Positions 19,733-28,698 of a stretch of DNA of 64,000 nucleotides are shown piece by piece. The position numbers and the translations under genes are program-made. The stretch covers positions 310,001-374,000 of the forward strand of contig NZ_OZ026542.1 in the NCBI RefSeq assembly GCF_964020115.1, given 5' to 3'. How positions within the stretch are numbered: the first letter of the stretch is position 1; each line of letters begins with the position of its first letter. The notes below the pieces were generated by a model. It searched no databases. It was not told where the DNA came from and was given only the letters and a program-made list of their open reading frames with translations. The stretch is from Candidatus Regiella endosymbiont of Tuberolachnus salignus. Lineage in GTDB: Bacteria; Pseudomonadota; Gammaproteobacteria; Enterobacterales; Enterobacteriaceae.

Positions 19733-20170
19733 ATGCATAAAATGATTTATCGACAACAAGGTTTTACTCTTATCGAATTGATGGTCGCTGTCGCTATTAT
19801 TGCTGTCCTCAGTAGTATAGGTATCCCCTCTTACCAGCGTTATATACAAAAAGCCGCCCTTATCGATATGTTACAAGCCATCATGTCTTACAAAACGGCT
19901 ATTGAACTTTGTGTTTTCGAAAAAAATTCGATTACAGGCTGTAACGCTGGTAGCAATGATATTCCGGAAACAAAAACAACACGTTATGTAAAGAGCATGA
20001 AAATTCTTAATGGCGTAATTACGTTATCAGGTCAGCAAGTACTTGATGGGCTGACTATCGTCATGACACCAAAGAAAAATAATAATGACGGATTGAGTTG
20101 GGCTAGTACTTGTACAACTCCGCAAGTATCTATTGCGGATAGCTGTAAAGCGGTTTTTCGTTTTCTTTAA
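19733..20170 (+). CDS. ppdD: Type IV pilin (PpdD/PilA family)
   Basis: The 145-residue protein is a type IV prepilin: a short basic leader ending in Gly, then the processed N-terminus FTLIELMVAVAIIAVLSSIG with Phe1 and Glu5, then a globular C-terminal domain with four cysteines able to form disulfides (Cys in IELCVFEKN, TGCNAG, ASTCTT and ADSCKA). It is the major pilus subunit. The order ppdD-hofB-hofC is the enterobacterial pilus operon order. An ATG at 19742 is an alternative start. No prepilin peptidase gene is in the window. Confidence 0.9.
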   Translation: MHKMIYRQQGFTLIELMVAVAIIAVLSSIGIPSYQRYIQKAALIDMLQAIMSYKTAIELCVFEKNSITGCNAGSNDIPETKTTRYVKSMKILNGVITLSGQQVLDGLTIVMTPKKNNNDGLSWASTCTTPQVSIADSCKAVFRFL

Positions 20171-20276
20171 TATATCCAGTGCTCATGTTTTGCACATAAC
20201 GATAAAAAAACAAAAATGGCGTACAGGTAATCTATTTTAGTAAAACAGGTTTTTGTCAAACTCGATCTGAACAGGG

Positions 20277-20381
20277 TATACCGAATCATTTTAATTTGAT
20301 TCAAGGCGGAAGAGCACAGACATTACAAATAGTATGGCAAGCGACGACAACACAGAATCAAATTAAAATGATTGGACTATA
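20277..20381. repeat. Element B, full copy between ppdD and hofB
   Basis: Runs from TATACCGAATCATTTTAAT to AAAATGATTGGACTATA with the shared centre ACAAATAGTATGGCAAGCGA. The centre gives the uninterrupted form of the site into which element A inserted in the related copy at 21952-22179. Confidence 0.85.
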
Positions 20382-20382
20382 C

Positions 20383-20423
20383 TGGCAGCCAACAACGCGG
20401 CAGCTTCAAAGGCGAAGGGTATA
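20383..20423. repeat. Element A, right half
   Basis: GGCAGCCAACAACGCGGCAG followed by CTTCAAAGGCGAAGGGTATA is the right arm of element A, directly abutting element B. The left arm is missing. It lies 28 bases before the hofB start codon. Confidence 0.75.
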
Positions 20424-20450
20424 AAACGTACCCAATGAAAAGGCGACAAA

Positions 20451-21956
20451 GTGACTGATTATTCAATATCCGATGAAATAATTAATGAAGAATTACAAGC
20501 TCTCTGTCAGCGTTATAAAGCTATTGTTTTGACAATGGATAAAACAACGCTGACTATCGCTACCTCTAATGGTGCAAGTGATGAGCTACTCTCTGCATTA
20601 CGTTTTGCTTGTGGATGTACGATTAAAGTAGAACACTGGCCGGAAGCAAAAATTGAACAAATTCTTCATCAGTGGCAACCACAAAATAACTTGCATCTTT
20701 CAACGTATTCTACTGTCGCGACTCATTCTGAAGAATTATCGAATAAATCACTTGTGAAAAATCATCCTTCACATGATTTTTCTGACGAAGAGACTTCCCT
20801 TAATGATGATAGTGATACACCAGTTATTCAATTTATTAATCAGACAATACGTATCGCCATTCAAAAAAGAGCTTCTGATATTCATTTTGAACCTTATCAG
20901 CATCGCTACCGTGTTCGCATACGTATCGACGGTGTATTACAAGAGATAAGCCCTCCATCATCTGAATTAATACCCCGTATTGCGGCTTGCCTGAAAGTGA
21001 TGGCTCGACTCAATATTGCAGAAAAACGACTACCGCAAGATGGTCAATTGGCATTACAAATGGATAATTTACGTTACTCTATGCGCATTGCTACATTACC
21101 TGTTCAATATGGTGAAAAAATCGTACTACGCATCCTCCACTCTCAATGGCAGCCCTGCTTGGAACAACTAGGATTGACAGATAAAGTACTCAAAAAATTA
21201 ATACACGTATTATCAGCTCCTCAAGGTTTGATATTAGTAACGGGGCCAACAGGAAGCGGGAAAACAATGACCTTATACAACAGCCTATTACAACTTAATC
21301 ATTGGCAAAAAAATATATGCAGTGTTGAAGATCCTATAGAAATATCTGTTGAAGGCATCAATCAAATTCAAACTAATAACAAAATAGGTTTGGATTTTTC
21401 ATGTATTCTGCGAACATTGTTACGTCAGGATCCTGACATCATTATGATCGGTGAAATTCGTGACAATGAGACGGCTGAAATTGCAGTAAAGGCAGCACAA
21501 ACAGGCCATCTTGTACTGTCTACTCTACACACTAATTCTACTACCGATACCCTAACTCGATTAATCCAAATGAAAGTTCCAGGTTATTTACTTGCCTCTT
21601 GTCTCAAGCTAGTTATTGCCCAGCGACTAGTACGCCGTCTTTGTTTACATTGTAAAAAACCCGCGGCAGACGTCATCTACTATCCTGCCAATATATGGCC
21701 AAAATCACTACGTAATTGGCTGGCTATAGGATGTGAATATTGCTGTGCTGGCTATTATGGCCGCATTGGGGTTTATGAAATATTAATGGTTACTCCCGAG
21801 ATCCAACAAGCGCTCATTAATCATCTCGATTCCCTTAAATTAATTGATATTGCGCAGCAACAAGGGAATATGACGTTGTTGACGGCAGGACTAACATTAG
21901 TTGATCAAGGAATTACCACCATTACTGAAATTAAACGTGTTATCGGTATGATATAG
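20451..21956 (+). CDS. hofB: Type IV pilus assembly ATPase HofB (PilB/GspE family)
   Basis: HofB is the hexameric cytoplasmic ATPase that drives pilus extension. The 501-residue protein has the GspE N-terminal region, IHFEPYQHRYRVRIRIDGVL (first core domain), Walker A GPTGSGKTMTLY at about residue 265, Asp box (SVEDPIE), Walker B IIMIGEIRD, the His box TGHLVLSTLHTN, and the zinc-binding cysteines (LCLHCKKP and GCEYCCAGYYGR). The start is GTG at 20451 after AAAAGGCGAC. The stop codon TAG at 21954-21956 lies in the first bases of an element B (TATAGCC), so the C-terminus may be slightly altered. It is longer than E. coli HofB (461), which is within family range. Confidence 0.9.
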   Translation: MTDYSISDEIINEELQALCQRYKAIVLTMDKTTLTIATSNGASDELLSALRFACGCTIKVEHWPEAKIEQILHQWQPQNNLHLSTYSTVATHSEELSNKSLVKNHPSHDFSDEETSLNDDSDTPVIQFINQTIRIAIQKRASDIHFEPYQHRYRVRIRIDGVLQEISPPSSELIPRIAACLKVMARLNIAEKRLPQDGQLALQMDNLRYSMRIATLPVQYGEKIVLRILHSQWQPCLEQLGLTDKVLKKLIHVLSAPQGLILVTGPTGSGKTMTLYNSLLQLNHWQKNICSVEDPIEISVEGINQIQTNNKIGLDFSCILRTLLRQDPDIIMIGEIRDNETAEIAVKAAQTGHLVLSTLHTNSTTDTLTRLIQMKVPGYLLASCLKLVIAQRLVRRLCLHCKKPAADVIYYPANIWPKSLRNWLAIGCEYCCAGYYGRIGVYEILMVTPEIQQALINHLDSLKLIDIAQQQGNMTLLTAGLTLVDQGITTITEIKRVIGMI

Positions 21957-22179
21957 CCGAATTAGTTTAATTTGATTCAAGGCGGAGGAGCACAGACAGT
22001 ACAAATATACCTTTCGTCTTTGAAGTTGCCTTCGGCTGCCAGGGCGACTGACCGATGAGCGTAGATAGACTACGTGATTCGGCGAGCACCCGCAGCCAAC
22101 AATACGGCGGCTTCAACGACGAAAGGTATAGTACGGCAAGCGACGACAACACAGAATCAAATTAAAATGATTTGGCTAT
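21952..22179. repeat. Element B interrupted by a nested element A
   Basis: The outer element B begins TATAGCCGAATTAGTTTAA and ends AAAATGATTTGGCTAT. Its centre ACAAATAGTACGGCAAGCG is split at TA by an element A at 22006-22130, giving ACAAA-TA-element-TA-GTACGG. Intact element B copies at 41757 and 20277 show the unsplit centre. The element B supplies the hofB stop codon. Confidence 0.92.
22006..22130. repeat. Element A nested in element B
   Basis: Begins TATACCTTTCGTCTTTGAAG and ends CTTCAACGACGAAAGGTATA. The arm bases differ from the common CTTCGCC form but the two arms still pair (compensatory changes ACCTTTCGTC against GACGAAAGGT), which suggests the hairpin itself is maintained. Confidence 0.9.
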
Positions 22180-22423
22180 GGCACTGTTAACAAAGTGTAT
22201 TCATCTAACTTATTGAAATAATTATAATTTAAATACATTTAAAGTAAACAGTTCCTCTTTAAAAAAACAGATGAATCGATTTTTTATGGCAGCGATCGGC
22301 GAATTCTTTCAATGATGAAGCCGATCACAAAAAGTATTATTTTTATCTCATCATTATTTTATGCGTCCTAAATATTTTTATAAATTCTTTGTTATTCAAT
22401 AGTTTAATTTTGTTAACAGTGCC
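22180..22423. repeat. Small non-coding element with 15-bp terminal inverted repeats (IS6-like ends)
   Basis: GGCACTGTTAACAAA at 22180-22194 is perfectly matched by TTTGTTAACAGTGCC at 22409-22423. The ends resemble those of IS6/IS26-family elements (GGCACTGTTGCAAA), and the 244-bp unit has no transposase. It is therefore MITE-like. I see no clear 8-bp target duplication. Confidence 0.7.
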
Positions 22424-22451
22424 GTGCCATATCTGAAGTTGAGGCTCACCA

Positions 22452-23669
22452 ATGAATATTCACCGTTTGTATCAGTGGCAAGCTATTAATAAAAATGGCG
22501 CTATTCAGGAAGATATCTCTTTAGCGACAGAAAAAAATAAAGTCTACGAATATATGCTACAACATGGATTACAGCCTATTAATGTAAAATCTGGTAAGCG
22601 TATTCCTGATAGTTATTGGCAAGGTATACATCTAATCTCTATTACTCGCCAACTCGCGACCCTTTTACAATCAAGCTTACCTTTAGTAAATAGTTTACAA
22701 TTATTAGCCAAAGAAACAGATGCACCTGCTTGGCGTTGTGTTTTACAAGAAATCAGCCAAAAAATTACCCAAGGTCAATCACTATCTGAAGCCATCTCTG
22801 ATTATCCACAAATATTTCCTGAATTATATTGTCAGTTAATTACAGTTGGCGAGTTAACAGGTACTTTAGATCAGTGCTGTTCTCGGTTAGCAGAGCAGCA
22901 AGAACGACAGCAACAATTACAAAAAAAAGTCGCTAAAGCGTTGAGATACCCTCTATTTATCTGCACTCTCGCTTTATTTGTCAGCACTATGATGTTGGTT
23001 ATGGTATTACCGCAATTTGCTCAAATATACCAATCATTCTCGGCGCCTTTACCTTTGCTAACCCGTGGATTGTTATTTTTTTCTAACGGCCTTATTTATA
23101 TAGGGTCATATATTATTTTAGCATTGGTTATCATCGGTATAGTTTATTGTCATAAATTAAGAAAAATACCGCACTGGTTACAACGAGAGCAAGCTTATCT
23201 ATTACGGCTTCCCATTTTTTCTTCCTTAATTCGTGGCAGGTGTCTCAGTCAAATATTCCAAACCCTGGCCATTACTCAGCGCTCCGGTTTAACGTTGGCG
23301 GCTAGTCTTCAAGCAGCAGCATTATCTGTCAATAATTTCTTTTATCAGCAAGCCATGCACGATCTTAATAAGCAGATAAGCCAAGGTATTTCATTGCACC
23401 ATGCTATGTCCCAATACAATTTATCTTCTCCATATCGATTGTTTCCACCCTTATGTCAACAATTAATCCGTATTGGAGAAGAATCTGGATGTTTAGATGT
23501 GTTATTGGAAAAACTTTCTCATTGGCACCAACAACAAACTCAAGAACTGGCTGATAATCTGACTCAGATGCTTGAGCCAATATTGATATTAGTCGTTGGT
23601 ATCATTGTCGGCACTTTAGTTGTTGCTATGTATTTACCTATCTTCCAATTGGGCAATATCATGGATTGA
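22452..23669 (+). CDS. hofC: Type IV pilus inner-membrane platform protein HofC (PilC/GspF family)
   Basis: HofC is the polytopic platform that couples the HofB ATPase to the pilus. The 405-residue protein shows two T2SSF domains, each with the GELTGTLDQCCSRLA / GEESGCLDVLLEKLS type signature, and membrane helices after each (PLFICTLALFVSTMMLVMVL and ILILVVGIIVGTLVVAMYLP). GTTGAGGC lies about 9 bases before ATG. It is separated from hofB by repeats and a MITE-like element (about 500 bp), so it may no longer be well coupled to hofB. Confidence 0.92.
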   Translation: MNIHRLYQWQAINKNGAIQEDISLATEKNKVYEYMLQHGLQPINVKSGKRIPDSYWQGIHLISITRQLATLLQSSLPLVNSLQLLAKETDAPAWRCVLQEISQKITQGQSLSEAISDYPQIFPELYCQLITVGELTGTLDQCCSRLAEQQERQQQLQKKVAKALRYPLFICTLALFVSTMMLVMVLPQFAQIYQSFSAPLPLLTRGLLFFSNGLIYIGSYIILALVIIGIVYCHKLRKIPHWLQREQAYLLRLPIFSSLIRGRCLSQIFQTLAITQRSGLTLAASLQAAALSVNNFFYQQAMHDLNKQISQGISLHHAMSQYNLSSPYRLFPPLCQQLIRIGEESGCLDVLLEKLSHWHQQQTQELADNLTQMLEPILILVVGIIVGTLVVAMYLPIFQLGNIMD

Positions 23670-23812
23670 CATTCTCTTCGCGCTAAAAATGGGGTAAGGA
23701 TATTAAAAATAATACATTATTTTGATGATATTTTAATCTAGCCCACTTTCAGAAGAAATTTAACGTTGACAGTATGATAATGGCTGGATATGATGCGCAC
23801 CGTTCACGCGAT

Positions 23813-23888
23813 TCCCCTGTAGTTCAGTTGGTAGAACACCGGACTGTTAATCCGTATGTCACTGGTTCGAGTCCAGTCGGGGGAGCCA
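23813..23888 (+). tRNA. tRNA-Asn (GTT anticodon)
   Basis: The 76-base sequence starts TCCCCTGTAGTTCAGTTGG, has the anticodon loop ACTGTTAATCC (GTT), the T loop GGTTCGAGTCC and a genomically encoded CCA end. Acceptor stem TCCCCTG pairs with CGGGGGA (one G-T pair). It differs from the E. coli gene only at a few stem positions. Confidence 0.97.
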
Positions 23889-23927
23889 AACATAGTATCA
23901 GCCAGTACTTTTTACTGATTGTAGTTT

Positions 23928-23967
23928 TAAAAAAGCCCGCATTCTAAATGAATTTGCGGGTTTTTTG
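23928..23967 (+). terminator. Rho-independent terminator after tRNA-Asn
   Basis: AAAAAAGCCCGC and GCGGGTTTTTT flank a short loop, giving a GC stem with a T tract 40 bases downstream of the tRNA. Confidence 0.8.
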
Positions 23968-23996
23968 TTGCCTGTTATCCTTGAGCATGGCAGAGT

Positions 23997-24123
23997 TATG
24001 CCCTTCGGCCTTTCAAGTTGCAGCGTCGCGGCCAGAGTGTGAGACCGATGAGCGCGTAGATAGACTACGTGATTCGACGAGCATTCTGGCCGCGACACTG
24101 CAACTTGAAGGACTGTGGGTATA
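23997..24123. repeat. Element A next to the tnpB remnant
   Basis: Begins TATGCCCTTCGGCCTTTCAA and ends AAGGACTGTGGGTATA. The right end reads into the tnpB remnant in frame ([11 protein letters not shown]), so the exact border between repeat and gene is uncertain. Confidence 0.75.
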
Positions 24124-24297
24124 CAGAGAACACCGATATCAACGCTGCACGTAATATTGCGGCAGGGCATGCCGTATTAGCCTGTGGAGAGATAGCAGCT
24201 TTAGGCCGCTCGAGGAAACAGGAACCCACCGAGGTGTGTTAGGCTTCCGTCTGAACGCGGTAGGAATCCTCGCCATTTAGAGCGGGCAGGATGTCAA
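24114..24297 (+). pseudogene. IS200/IS605-type TnpB C-terminus and right end
   Basis: The frame [20 protein letters not shown] to a stop at 24240-24242 is the last part of a TnpB nuclease, including the final zinc-finger Cys and the DxNAARNI box. Downstream, GGAATCCTCGCCATTTAGAG and GCGGGCAGGATGTCAA look like the right end of an IS605-type element, the region that in complete elements yields the guide RNA scaffold. The rest of tnpB and any tnpA are absent. The right end abuts phoU and supplies its stop codon. Confidence 0.75.
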
Positions 24298-25004
24298 TTA
24301 TCCCTTGCCAACAATTTTTCTAGCACCTCACCTTTCTGGTGGCGGATATCTTGTCCCTTAACAAAATAAAAAATAAATTCACAGATATTTTGACAGCGAT
24401 CACCTATGCGTTCAATGGAGCGAGCGCAGAATAGCGCCGTTAGTACCTTAGGAATAGTCCGAGGATCCTCCATCATATAGGTCATTAATTGACGCACAAT
24501 GCCTTCATATTCTTGATCTATTTTTTTATTTTCACGATAAATACAGAACGCATCCTTTAAATCCATTCTAGCAAAGGCATCCAACACATCATGTAACATT
24601 GTTACAGTATGTTGTCCTAAAGATTCTAAATTAACTAACAATGGTTGATGAGAAAATTTCTCCAGCGCTATCTGGCAAATTTTATTTGCCATATCACCAA
24701 TACGTTCTAATTCTGAAATAGTTTTAATGATAACCATGATCAAACGCAAATCACTGGCAGCAGGCTGACGTTTAGCAATGATACGCACACAGGCTTCGTC
24801 AATATCCATTTCCATTTTATTGACTTTTTTATCTCCTTCAATAACTTGGTTGGCGAGATTACTATCTTGATTATGCATAGCCTCGATCGCCTTAGTTAGC
24901 TGCTGCTCTACTAACCCACCCATTTTCGCAACTTCGGTACGAATATGTTTAAGCTCTGCGTTAAACTGGCCGGAGATATGTGTATTCAGTTTAAAATTAT
25001 CCAT
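24294..25004 (-). CDS. phoU: Phosphate signalling protein PhoU
   Basis: PhoU links the Pst transporter to PhoR and represses the Pho regulon when phosphate is plentiful. The 236-residue protein shows the two three-helix PhoU repeats with conserved E(R)IGDMANKI and E(R)[11 protein letters not shown] metal-site motifs. E. coli PhoU has about 241 residues; here the C-terminus ends ...EKLLARDN with a stop (TGA, read from TCA at 24294-24296) that belongs to the end of the IS605-type remnant, so about five residues were replaced or lost. It follows pstB by 14 bases, as expected in the pst operon. Confidence 0.95.
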   Translation of the reverse strand: MDNFKLNTHISGQFNAELKHIRTEVAKMGGLVEQQLTKAIEAMHNQDSNLANQVIEGDKKVNKMEMDIDEACVRIIAKRQPAASDLRLIMVIIKTISELERIGDMANKICQIALEKFSHQPLLVNLESLGQHTVTMLHDVLDAFARMDLKDAFCIYRENKKIDQEYEGIVRQLMTYMMEDPRTIPKVLTALFCARSIERIGDRCQNICEFIFYFVKGQDIRHQKGEVLEKLLARDN

Positions 25005-25018
25005 GATTTGTCCTGTTT

Positions 25019-25786
25019 TTAACCGTAACGGCCAGTAATATAGTCTTCGGTCTGTTTTTTTTGCGGAGCGGTAAATAGGGTATCGGTATCACTAAACTCA
25101 ATGAGTTCACCTAAATACATAAAAGCCGTGTGATCGGAACAGCGCGCTGCTTGCTGCATATTATGTGTGACAATAACCAGGGTATAGTCTGATTTTAGTT
25201 CACTGATCAATTCTTCAATTTTGCCAGTAGAAATAGGATCAAGCGCCGAACAGGGCTCATCTAACAGCAAAACTTCTGGTCGAATGGCGATCCCTCGCGC
25301 AATACATAAACGTTGCTGTTGTCCGCCGGATAAACTGTAACCACTTTGATGTAATTTATCTTTGGTTTCATTCCACAACGCCGCTTTTGCCAGCGCCCAT
25401 TGCACACGCTCATCCATATCAGAACGCGATAAATTTTCAAATAAACGAACCCCAAAGGCGATATTGTCGTAAATCGACATCGGAAACGGCGTCGGTTTTT
25501 GAAAAACCATCCCCACCTTGGCGCGTAATAAAGCAACATCTTGTTTATCGGTCAGGATATTCTTTCCATCCAGAACAATATCGCCTTGGGCATATTGATC
25601 CGAATACAGTAAATACATCTTATTGAAAGTACGTAATAGTGTCGATTTACCGCAGCCCGAAGGGCCAATAAAAGCCGTGACCTGATTTTTAGCAATATCC
25701 AACGAAATATTCTTCAACGCATGGAATTTGCCGTAGTAGAAATTTAAATTGCGGATCTGGAGCTTACTGGCAGTAGTGCTGCTCAT
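25019..25786 (-). CDS. pstB: Phosphate ABC transporter ATPase PstB
   Basis: PstB powers high-affinity phosphate import. The 255-residue protein has Walker [10 protein letters not shown] near residue 41, Q loop ([12 protein letters not shown]), signature [14 protein letters not shown], Walker [13 protein letters not shown] and the H loop (IVTHNM). It lies between pstA (28 bases upstream) and phoU (14 bases downstream). It appears intact. Confidence 0.97.
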   Translation of the reverse strand: MSSTTASKLQIRNLNFYYGKFHALKNISLDIAKNQVTAFIGPSGCGKSTLLRTFNKMYLLYSDQYAQGDIVLDGKNILTDKQDVALLRAKVGMVFQKPTPFPMSIYDNIAFGVRLFENLSRSDMDERVQWALAKAALWNETKDKLHQSGYSLSGGQQQRLCIARGIAIRPEVLLLDEPCSALDPISTGKIEELISELKSDYTLVIVTHNMQQAARCSDHTAFMYLGELIEFSDTDTLFTAPQKKQTEDYITGRYG

Positions 25787-25814
25787 TTAGAATATTTCTC
25801 CTTGGTAAATTAGT

Positions 25815-26696
25815 TTATTTTTTAGCAAACATCACCCGCGCTAAAATATTCAATAACAGAACACAGAGGGTGATGAGCAATACGCCTGCCCAAGCGAGTT
25901 TCTGCCACTCATTGAATGGGCTCATGGCAAATTTGAATATCGTGACCGGTAAGTTAGCAATGGGATGCTGTAAATCTGTGCTCCAAAATTGATTAGAGAG
26001 CGAAGTAAATAATAAGGGAGCGGTTTCACCGGTAATACGAGCGATTGCCAGTAGAACCCCCGTTAGAATGCCAGATATCGATGCCTTTAAAGTGATAGCC
26101 GTGATCATGCGCCATTTTGGTGTTCCTAATGCGTAAGCCGCTTCTCTCAGGCTATCTGGCACCAGTTTTAGCATATTTTCCGTGGTACGGATCACAATGG
26201 GTACTTGGAGTAATGCCAGTGCGATCACCCCTGCCCAGCCGGAAAAATGCCCCATCTTAGTGACCACTATGGTGTAGACGAATAATCCAACCACAATAGA
26301 GGGAGCAGACAAGAGAATATCGTTAATAAAGCGCGTTATTTCAGCTAGCCAAGATCGGCGCCCATATTCTGCCAAATAAATGCCAGCCATGATGGCCAGT
26401 GGTGTCCCTATCAAGGTCGCCCATAAAATTAATAATCCGCTGCCAGCAATGGCGTTAGCCAAACCGCCTCCTGCTGCATTAGGGGGCGGTGTCATCTCGG
26501 TAAATAATGCCAATGACATACCGTCGATCCCTTTGGTTAGGGTAGTGAATAAAATCCATACCAACCAAAATAAGCCAAAAATTATCGTGATCATGGAAAA
26601 TAGCAGCGCGAGCCGATTTTTTTGACGACGCCATGCTTGTTTTTTATGACGAGTGGCGGTTAATTTTTCATTATTTTGTAAGCTTTCGTTTTGCAT
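25815..26696 (-). CDS. pstA: Phosphate ABC transporter permease PstA
   Basis: One of the two permease subunits of the Pst complex in the inner membrane. The 293-residue protein (296 in E. coli) has six predicted helices and the permease EAA-loop sequence ([19 protein letters not shown]). An element A of about 122 bp lies between it and pstC, so the two permease genes are no longer closely spaced. Confidence 0.96.
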   Translation of the reverse strand: MQNESLQNNEKLTATRHKKQAWRRQKNRLALLFSMITIIFGLFWLVWILFTTLTKGIDGMSLALFTEMTPPPNAAGGGLANAIAGSGLLILWATLIGTPLAIMAGIYLAEYGRRSWLAEITRFINDILLSAPSIVVGLFVYTIVVTKMGHFSGWAGVIALALLQVPIVIRTTENMLKLVPDSLREAAYALGTPKWRMITAITLKASISGILTGVLLAIARITGETAPLLFTSLSNQFWSTDLQHPIANLPVTIFKFAMSPFNEWQKLAWAGVLLITLCVLLLNILARVMFAKK

Positions 26697-26726
26697 TATC
26701 TTGTTAACGCCCTTTTTGCTTAGCTA

Positions 26727-26848
26727 TATACCCTTCGCCTTTCAAGTTACGGCAGTGGTGGCTGCGGGTGCTCGCCTTCATGATCTATCTACGCTCATCG
26801 GTCGATCGCCCTGGCCGCCTTGCTGTAACTCGAAATTCATTGGCTATA
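26727..26848. repeat. Element A between pstA and pstC
   Basis: Begins TATACCCTTCGCCTTTCAAG and ends TTCATTGGCTATA. The right end overlaps the last codons of pstC: its TATAGCC (minus strand) provides the TAG stop. A hairpin inside the operon might affect read-through to pstA. Confidence 0.88.
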
Positions 26849-27782
26849 ACTTTAAAATCATTAACTTAGAGAGCGCTAATATGACGAAAGTGATCAAAAA
26901 CAAAATTAATCCCAGTTCCATTAACGCTGCAGTGTGTAAGCTTGACTCTGCTTCAGCAAATTCGTTGGCCAGGGCAGAAGTAATACTGTTACCTGGCATA
27001 AATAATGAAAAATTATCGAGTTGATAAGTATTACCAATGATAAAGGTGACCGCCATGGTTTCGCCCAGTGCTCGACCTAACCCCAACATTATTCCGCCAA
27101 TCACTCCATTTTTAGTGAATGGTAAGACAATACGCCAGATCACTTCCCAGGTGGTACAACCGATCCCATAAGCTGATTCTTTCATCATCACCGGTGTTTG
27201 TTCGAAGACATCACGCATGACAGAAGCGATATAAGGAATGATCATAATGGCTAAAATAATGCCAGCCGCCAAGATGCCAATACCAAAAGCGGGGCCAGAG
27301 AAGAGGTTACCAATAATAGGCATACCGGAAAGCAGCTGATCCATCGGTTGTTGAAAATATTGAGCAAATAACGGCGCGAAAACAAACAATCCCCACATGC
27401 CATAGACAATGCTCGGAATGGCAGCAAGCAATTCAATCGCCATGCCCACCGGTCGTTTTAGCCAATTGGGTGCTAGTTCGGTTAAAAAAATGGCTATGCC
27501 AAAACTCACTGGAACCGCAATGATGAGAGCGATCACTGAAGTCACTATCGTGCCGTAGATAGGCACTAATGCGCCAAATTTTTCAGCCTGGGGATCCCAT
27601 TCTTTATTCCACAAAAAAGCGAATCCCCATTTTTCAATGCTTGGCCAAGAAGCAATAATCAACGAAAAAATGATGCCACCTAACAAAAGCAGAGTAATAA
27701 GCGCGGCTAACTTAACCAAAGCGCCGAAAATAATATCACCGTATTTATTAGGTGCTTTTATAGACGGTTTAGAAGAGATCAT
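26844..27782 (-). CDS. pstC: Phosphate ABC transporter permease PstC, C-terminus trimmed by a repeat
   Basis: PstC is the second permease subunit. The 312-residue product matches the E. coli protein (319) closely through the six helices and the EAA-type loop ([20 protein letters not shown]). It ends at KLMILKL, seven residues short of the family, where the TAG stop is formed by the end of element A at 26848. The missing tail is cytoplasmic and poorly conserved, so function is probably kept. The start ATG at 27782 lies about 48 bases from the end of an IS5-family element that separates it from pstS. Confidence 0.95.
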   Translation of the reverse strand: MISSKPSIKAPNKYGDIIFGALVKLAALITLLLLGGIIFSLIIASWPSIEKWGFAFLWNKEWDPQAEKFGALVPIYGTIVTSVIALIIAVPVSFGIAIFLTELAPNWLKRPVGMAIELLAAIPSIVYGMWGLFVFAPLFAQYFQQPMDQLLSGMPIIGNLFSGPAFGIGILAAGIILAIMIIPYIASVMRDVFEQTPVMMKESAYGIGCTTWEVIWRIVLPFTKNGVIGGIMLGLGRALGETMAVTFIIGNTYQLDNFSLFMPGNSITSALANEFAEAESSLHTAALMELGLILFLITFVILALSKLMILKL

Positions 27783-27837
27783 AAATTTTATCCATAAATT
27801 ATTACTAAAATTTTGGAACAGGCTCTATATAGTGTCG

Positions 27838-28206
27838 TCATGAGATCTTGAGCCATAGAGCAAGGCATCGTATTTGTACAGCAGCGAGAAAAGAGGAGGT
27901 ATTTTTTGCATAACGAGTAGCAATACCTCGCCAGCGCTTTAGGTGCAGAAAAGCATTTTCCACGAGATGTCGATGCTTGTAGAGCGCTTTATCGTACTCA
28001 CGTTGAATTTTACGATTCTTTTTAGGTGGTATTACGATTTGCATGCCGGCTTCTTCTGCTTTTTTAATGATGTTATCACTGTCATAGCCCTTGTCAGCCA
28101 ACAGATATTCTGCTGCAATACCTTTGGTTAAATTCGTTGCTTGCTGACAATCTGCTGTGGTACCTGATGTAATAAAAATTCTGACCGGCATACCATGCGC
28201 ATCCAC
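27838..28206 (-). CDS. IS5-family transposase, second frame
   Basis: Encodes the rest of the DDE domain: LLADKGYDSDNII with the second Asp and HRHLVENAFLHLKRWRGIAT with the catalytic Glu and the following Lys-Arg. It is probably expressed as a fusion with the upstream frame by frameshifting in the 79-base overlap. No internal stop codons are seen, so the element may still be active. Confidence 0.85.
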   Translation of the reverse strand: MDAHGMPVRIFITSGTTADCQQATNLTKGIAAEYLLADKGYDSDNIIKKAEEAGMQIVIPPKKNRKIQREYDKALYKHRHLVENAFLHLKRWRGIATRYAKNTSSFLAAVQIRCLALWLKIS

Positions 28207-28619
28207 GGCCAGATGTATCTTACTGTTGAGCCCCCTTTTGTGCGCTCCATATCCTGATTACCGCCTTTTGCGCCTGCTGCATGAGGGTGAACTTTGCTAT
28301 GAGTGGCATCAATCATCAGCCATTCAAAATCTGGCTCCACAATCAGCGCTTCGAGCAGAGACTCCCATAGCCCCTTGTCACGCCAGCGGCAAAACCGGCG
28401 ATGAGTATTTTTCCAACCGCCATAATCAGGCGGTAAATCACGCCAGGGAGCGCCGGTTCTCAATATCCAGAAAACAGCATTAATAAACTGCCTGTTATCT
28501 CTGGCTATGCCACCCCAAGTGCCTTTTCTCCCCGGGAGATGAGCTTCCAATAGGCTCCAAACATGATCGGATATATCGTGGCGGCGATGGGCTAAATTCA
28601 TTCCCGAATCATCTTTCAT
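28128..28619 (-). CDS. IS5-family transposase, first frame
   Basis: Encodes RRHDISDHVWSLLEAHLPGR, AVFWILRTGAPWRDLPPDYG and EWLMIDATHSKVHPHAAGAK, which is the N-terminal part of IS427-type transposases including the first catalytic Asp. The frame stops resembling the family after GGNQDMERTKGG, where the second frame takes over; a programmed frameshift near there is usual in this group. Confidence 0.85.
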   Translation of the reverse strand: MKDDSGMNLAHRRHDISDHVWSLLEAHLPGRKGTWGGIARDNRQFINAVFWILRTGAPWRDLPPDYGGWKNTHRRFCRWRDKGLWESLLEALIVEPDFEWLMIDATHSKVHPHAAGAKGGNQDMERTKGGSTVRYIWPWMRMVCRSEFLLHQVPQQIVSKQRI

Positions 28620-28698
28620 TATTGAATCATCTCAACAGTTGTCGTTATTTGTTACATGATAATATATTTTTTATTACGTGACGACACTACTTAAGAGA

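Larger units (their letters stand above)
27830..28689 (-). mobile_element. IS5-family element (IS427-type, 860 bp) between pstS and pstC
   Basis: The ends TAGTGTCGTCATG and CGTGACGACACTA are inverted repeats. Two overlapping frames on the minus strand make up the transposase. It begins nine bases after the pstS stop codon, so it inserted in the pstS-pstC intercistronic space and splits the operon. Confidence 0.9.
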
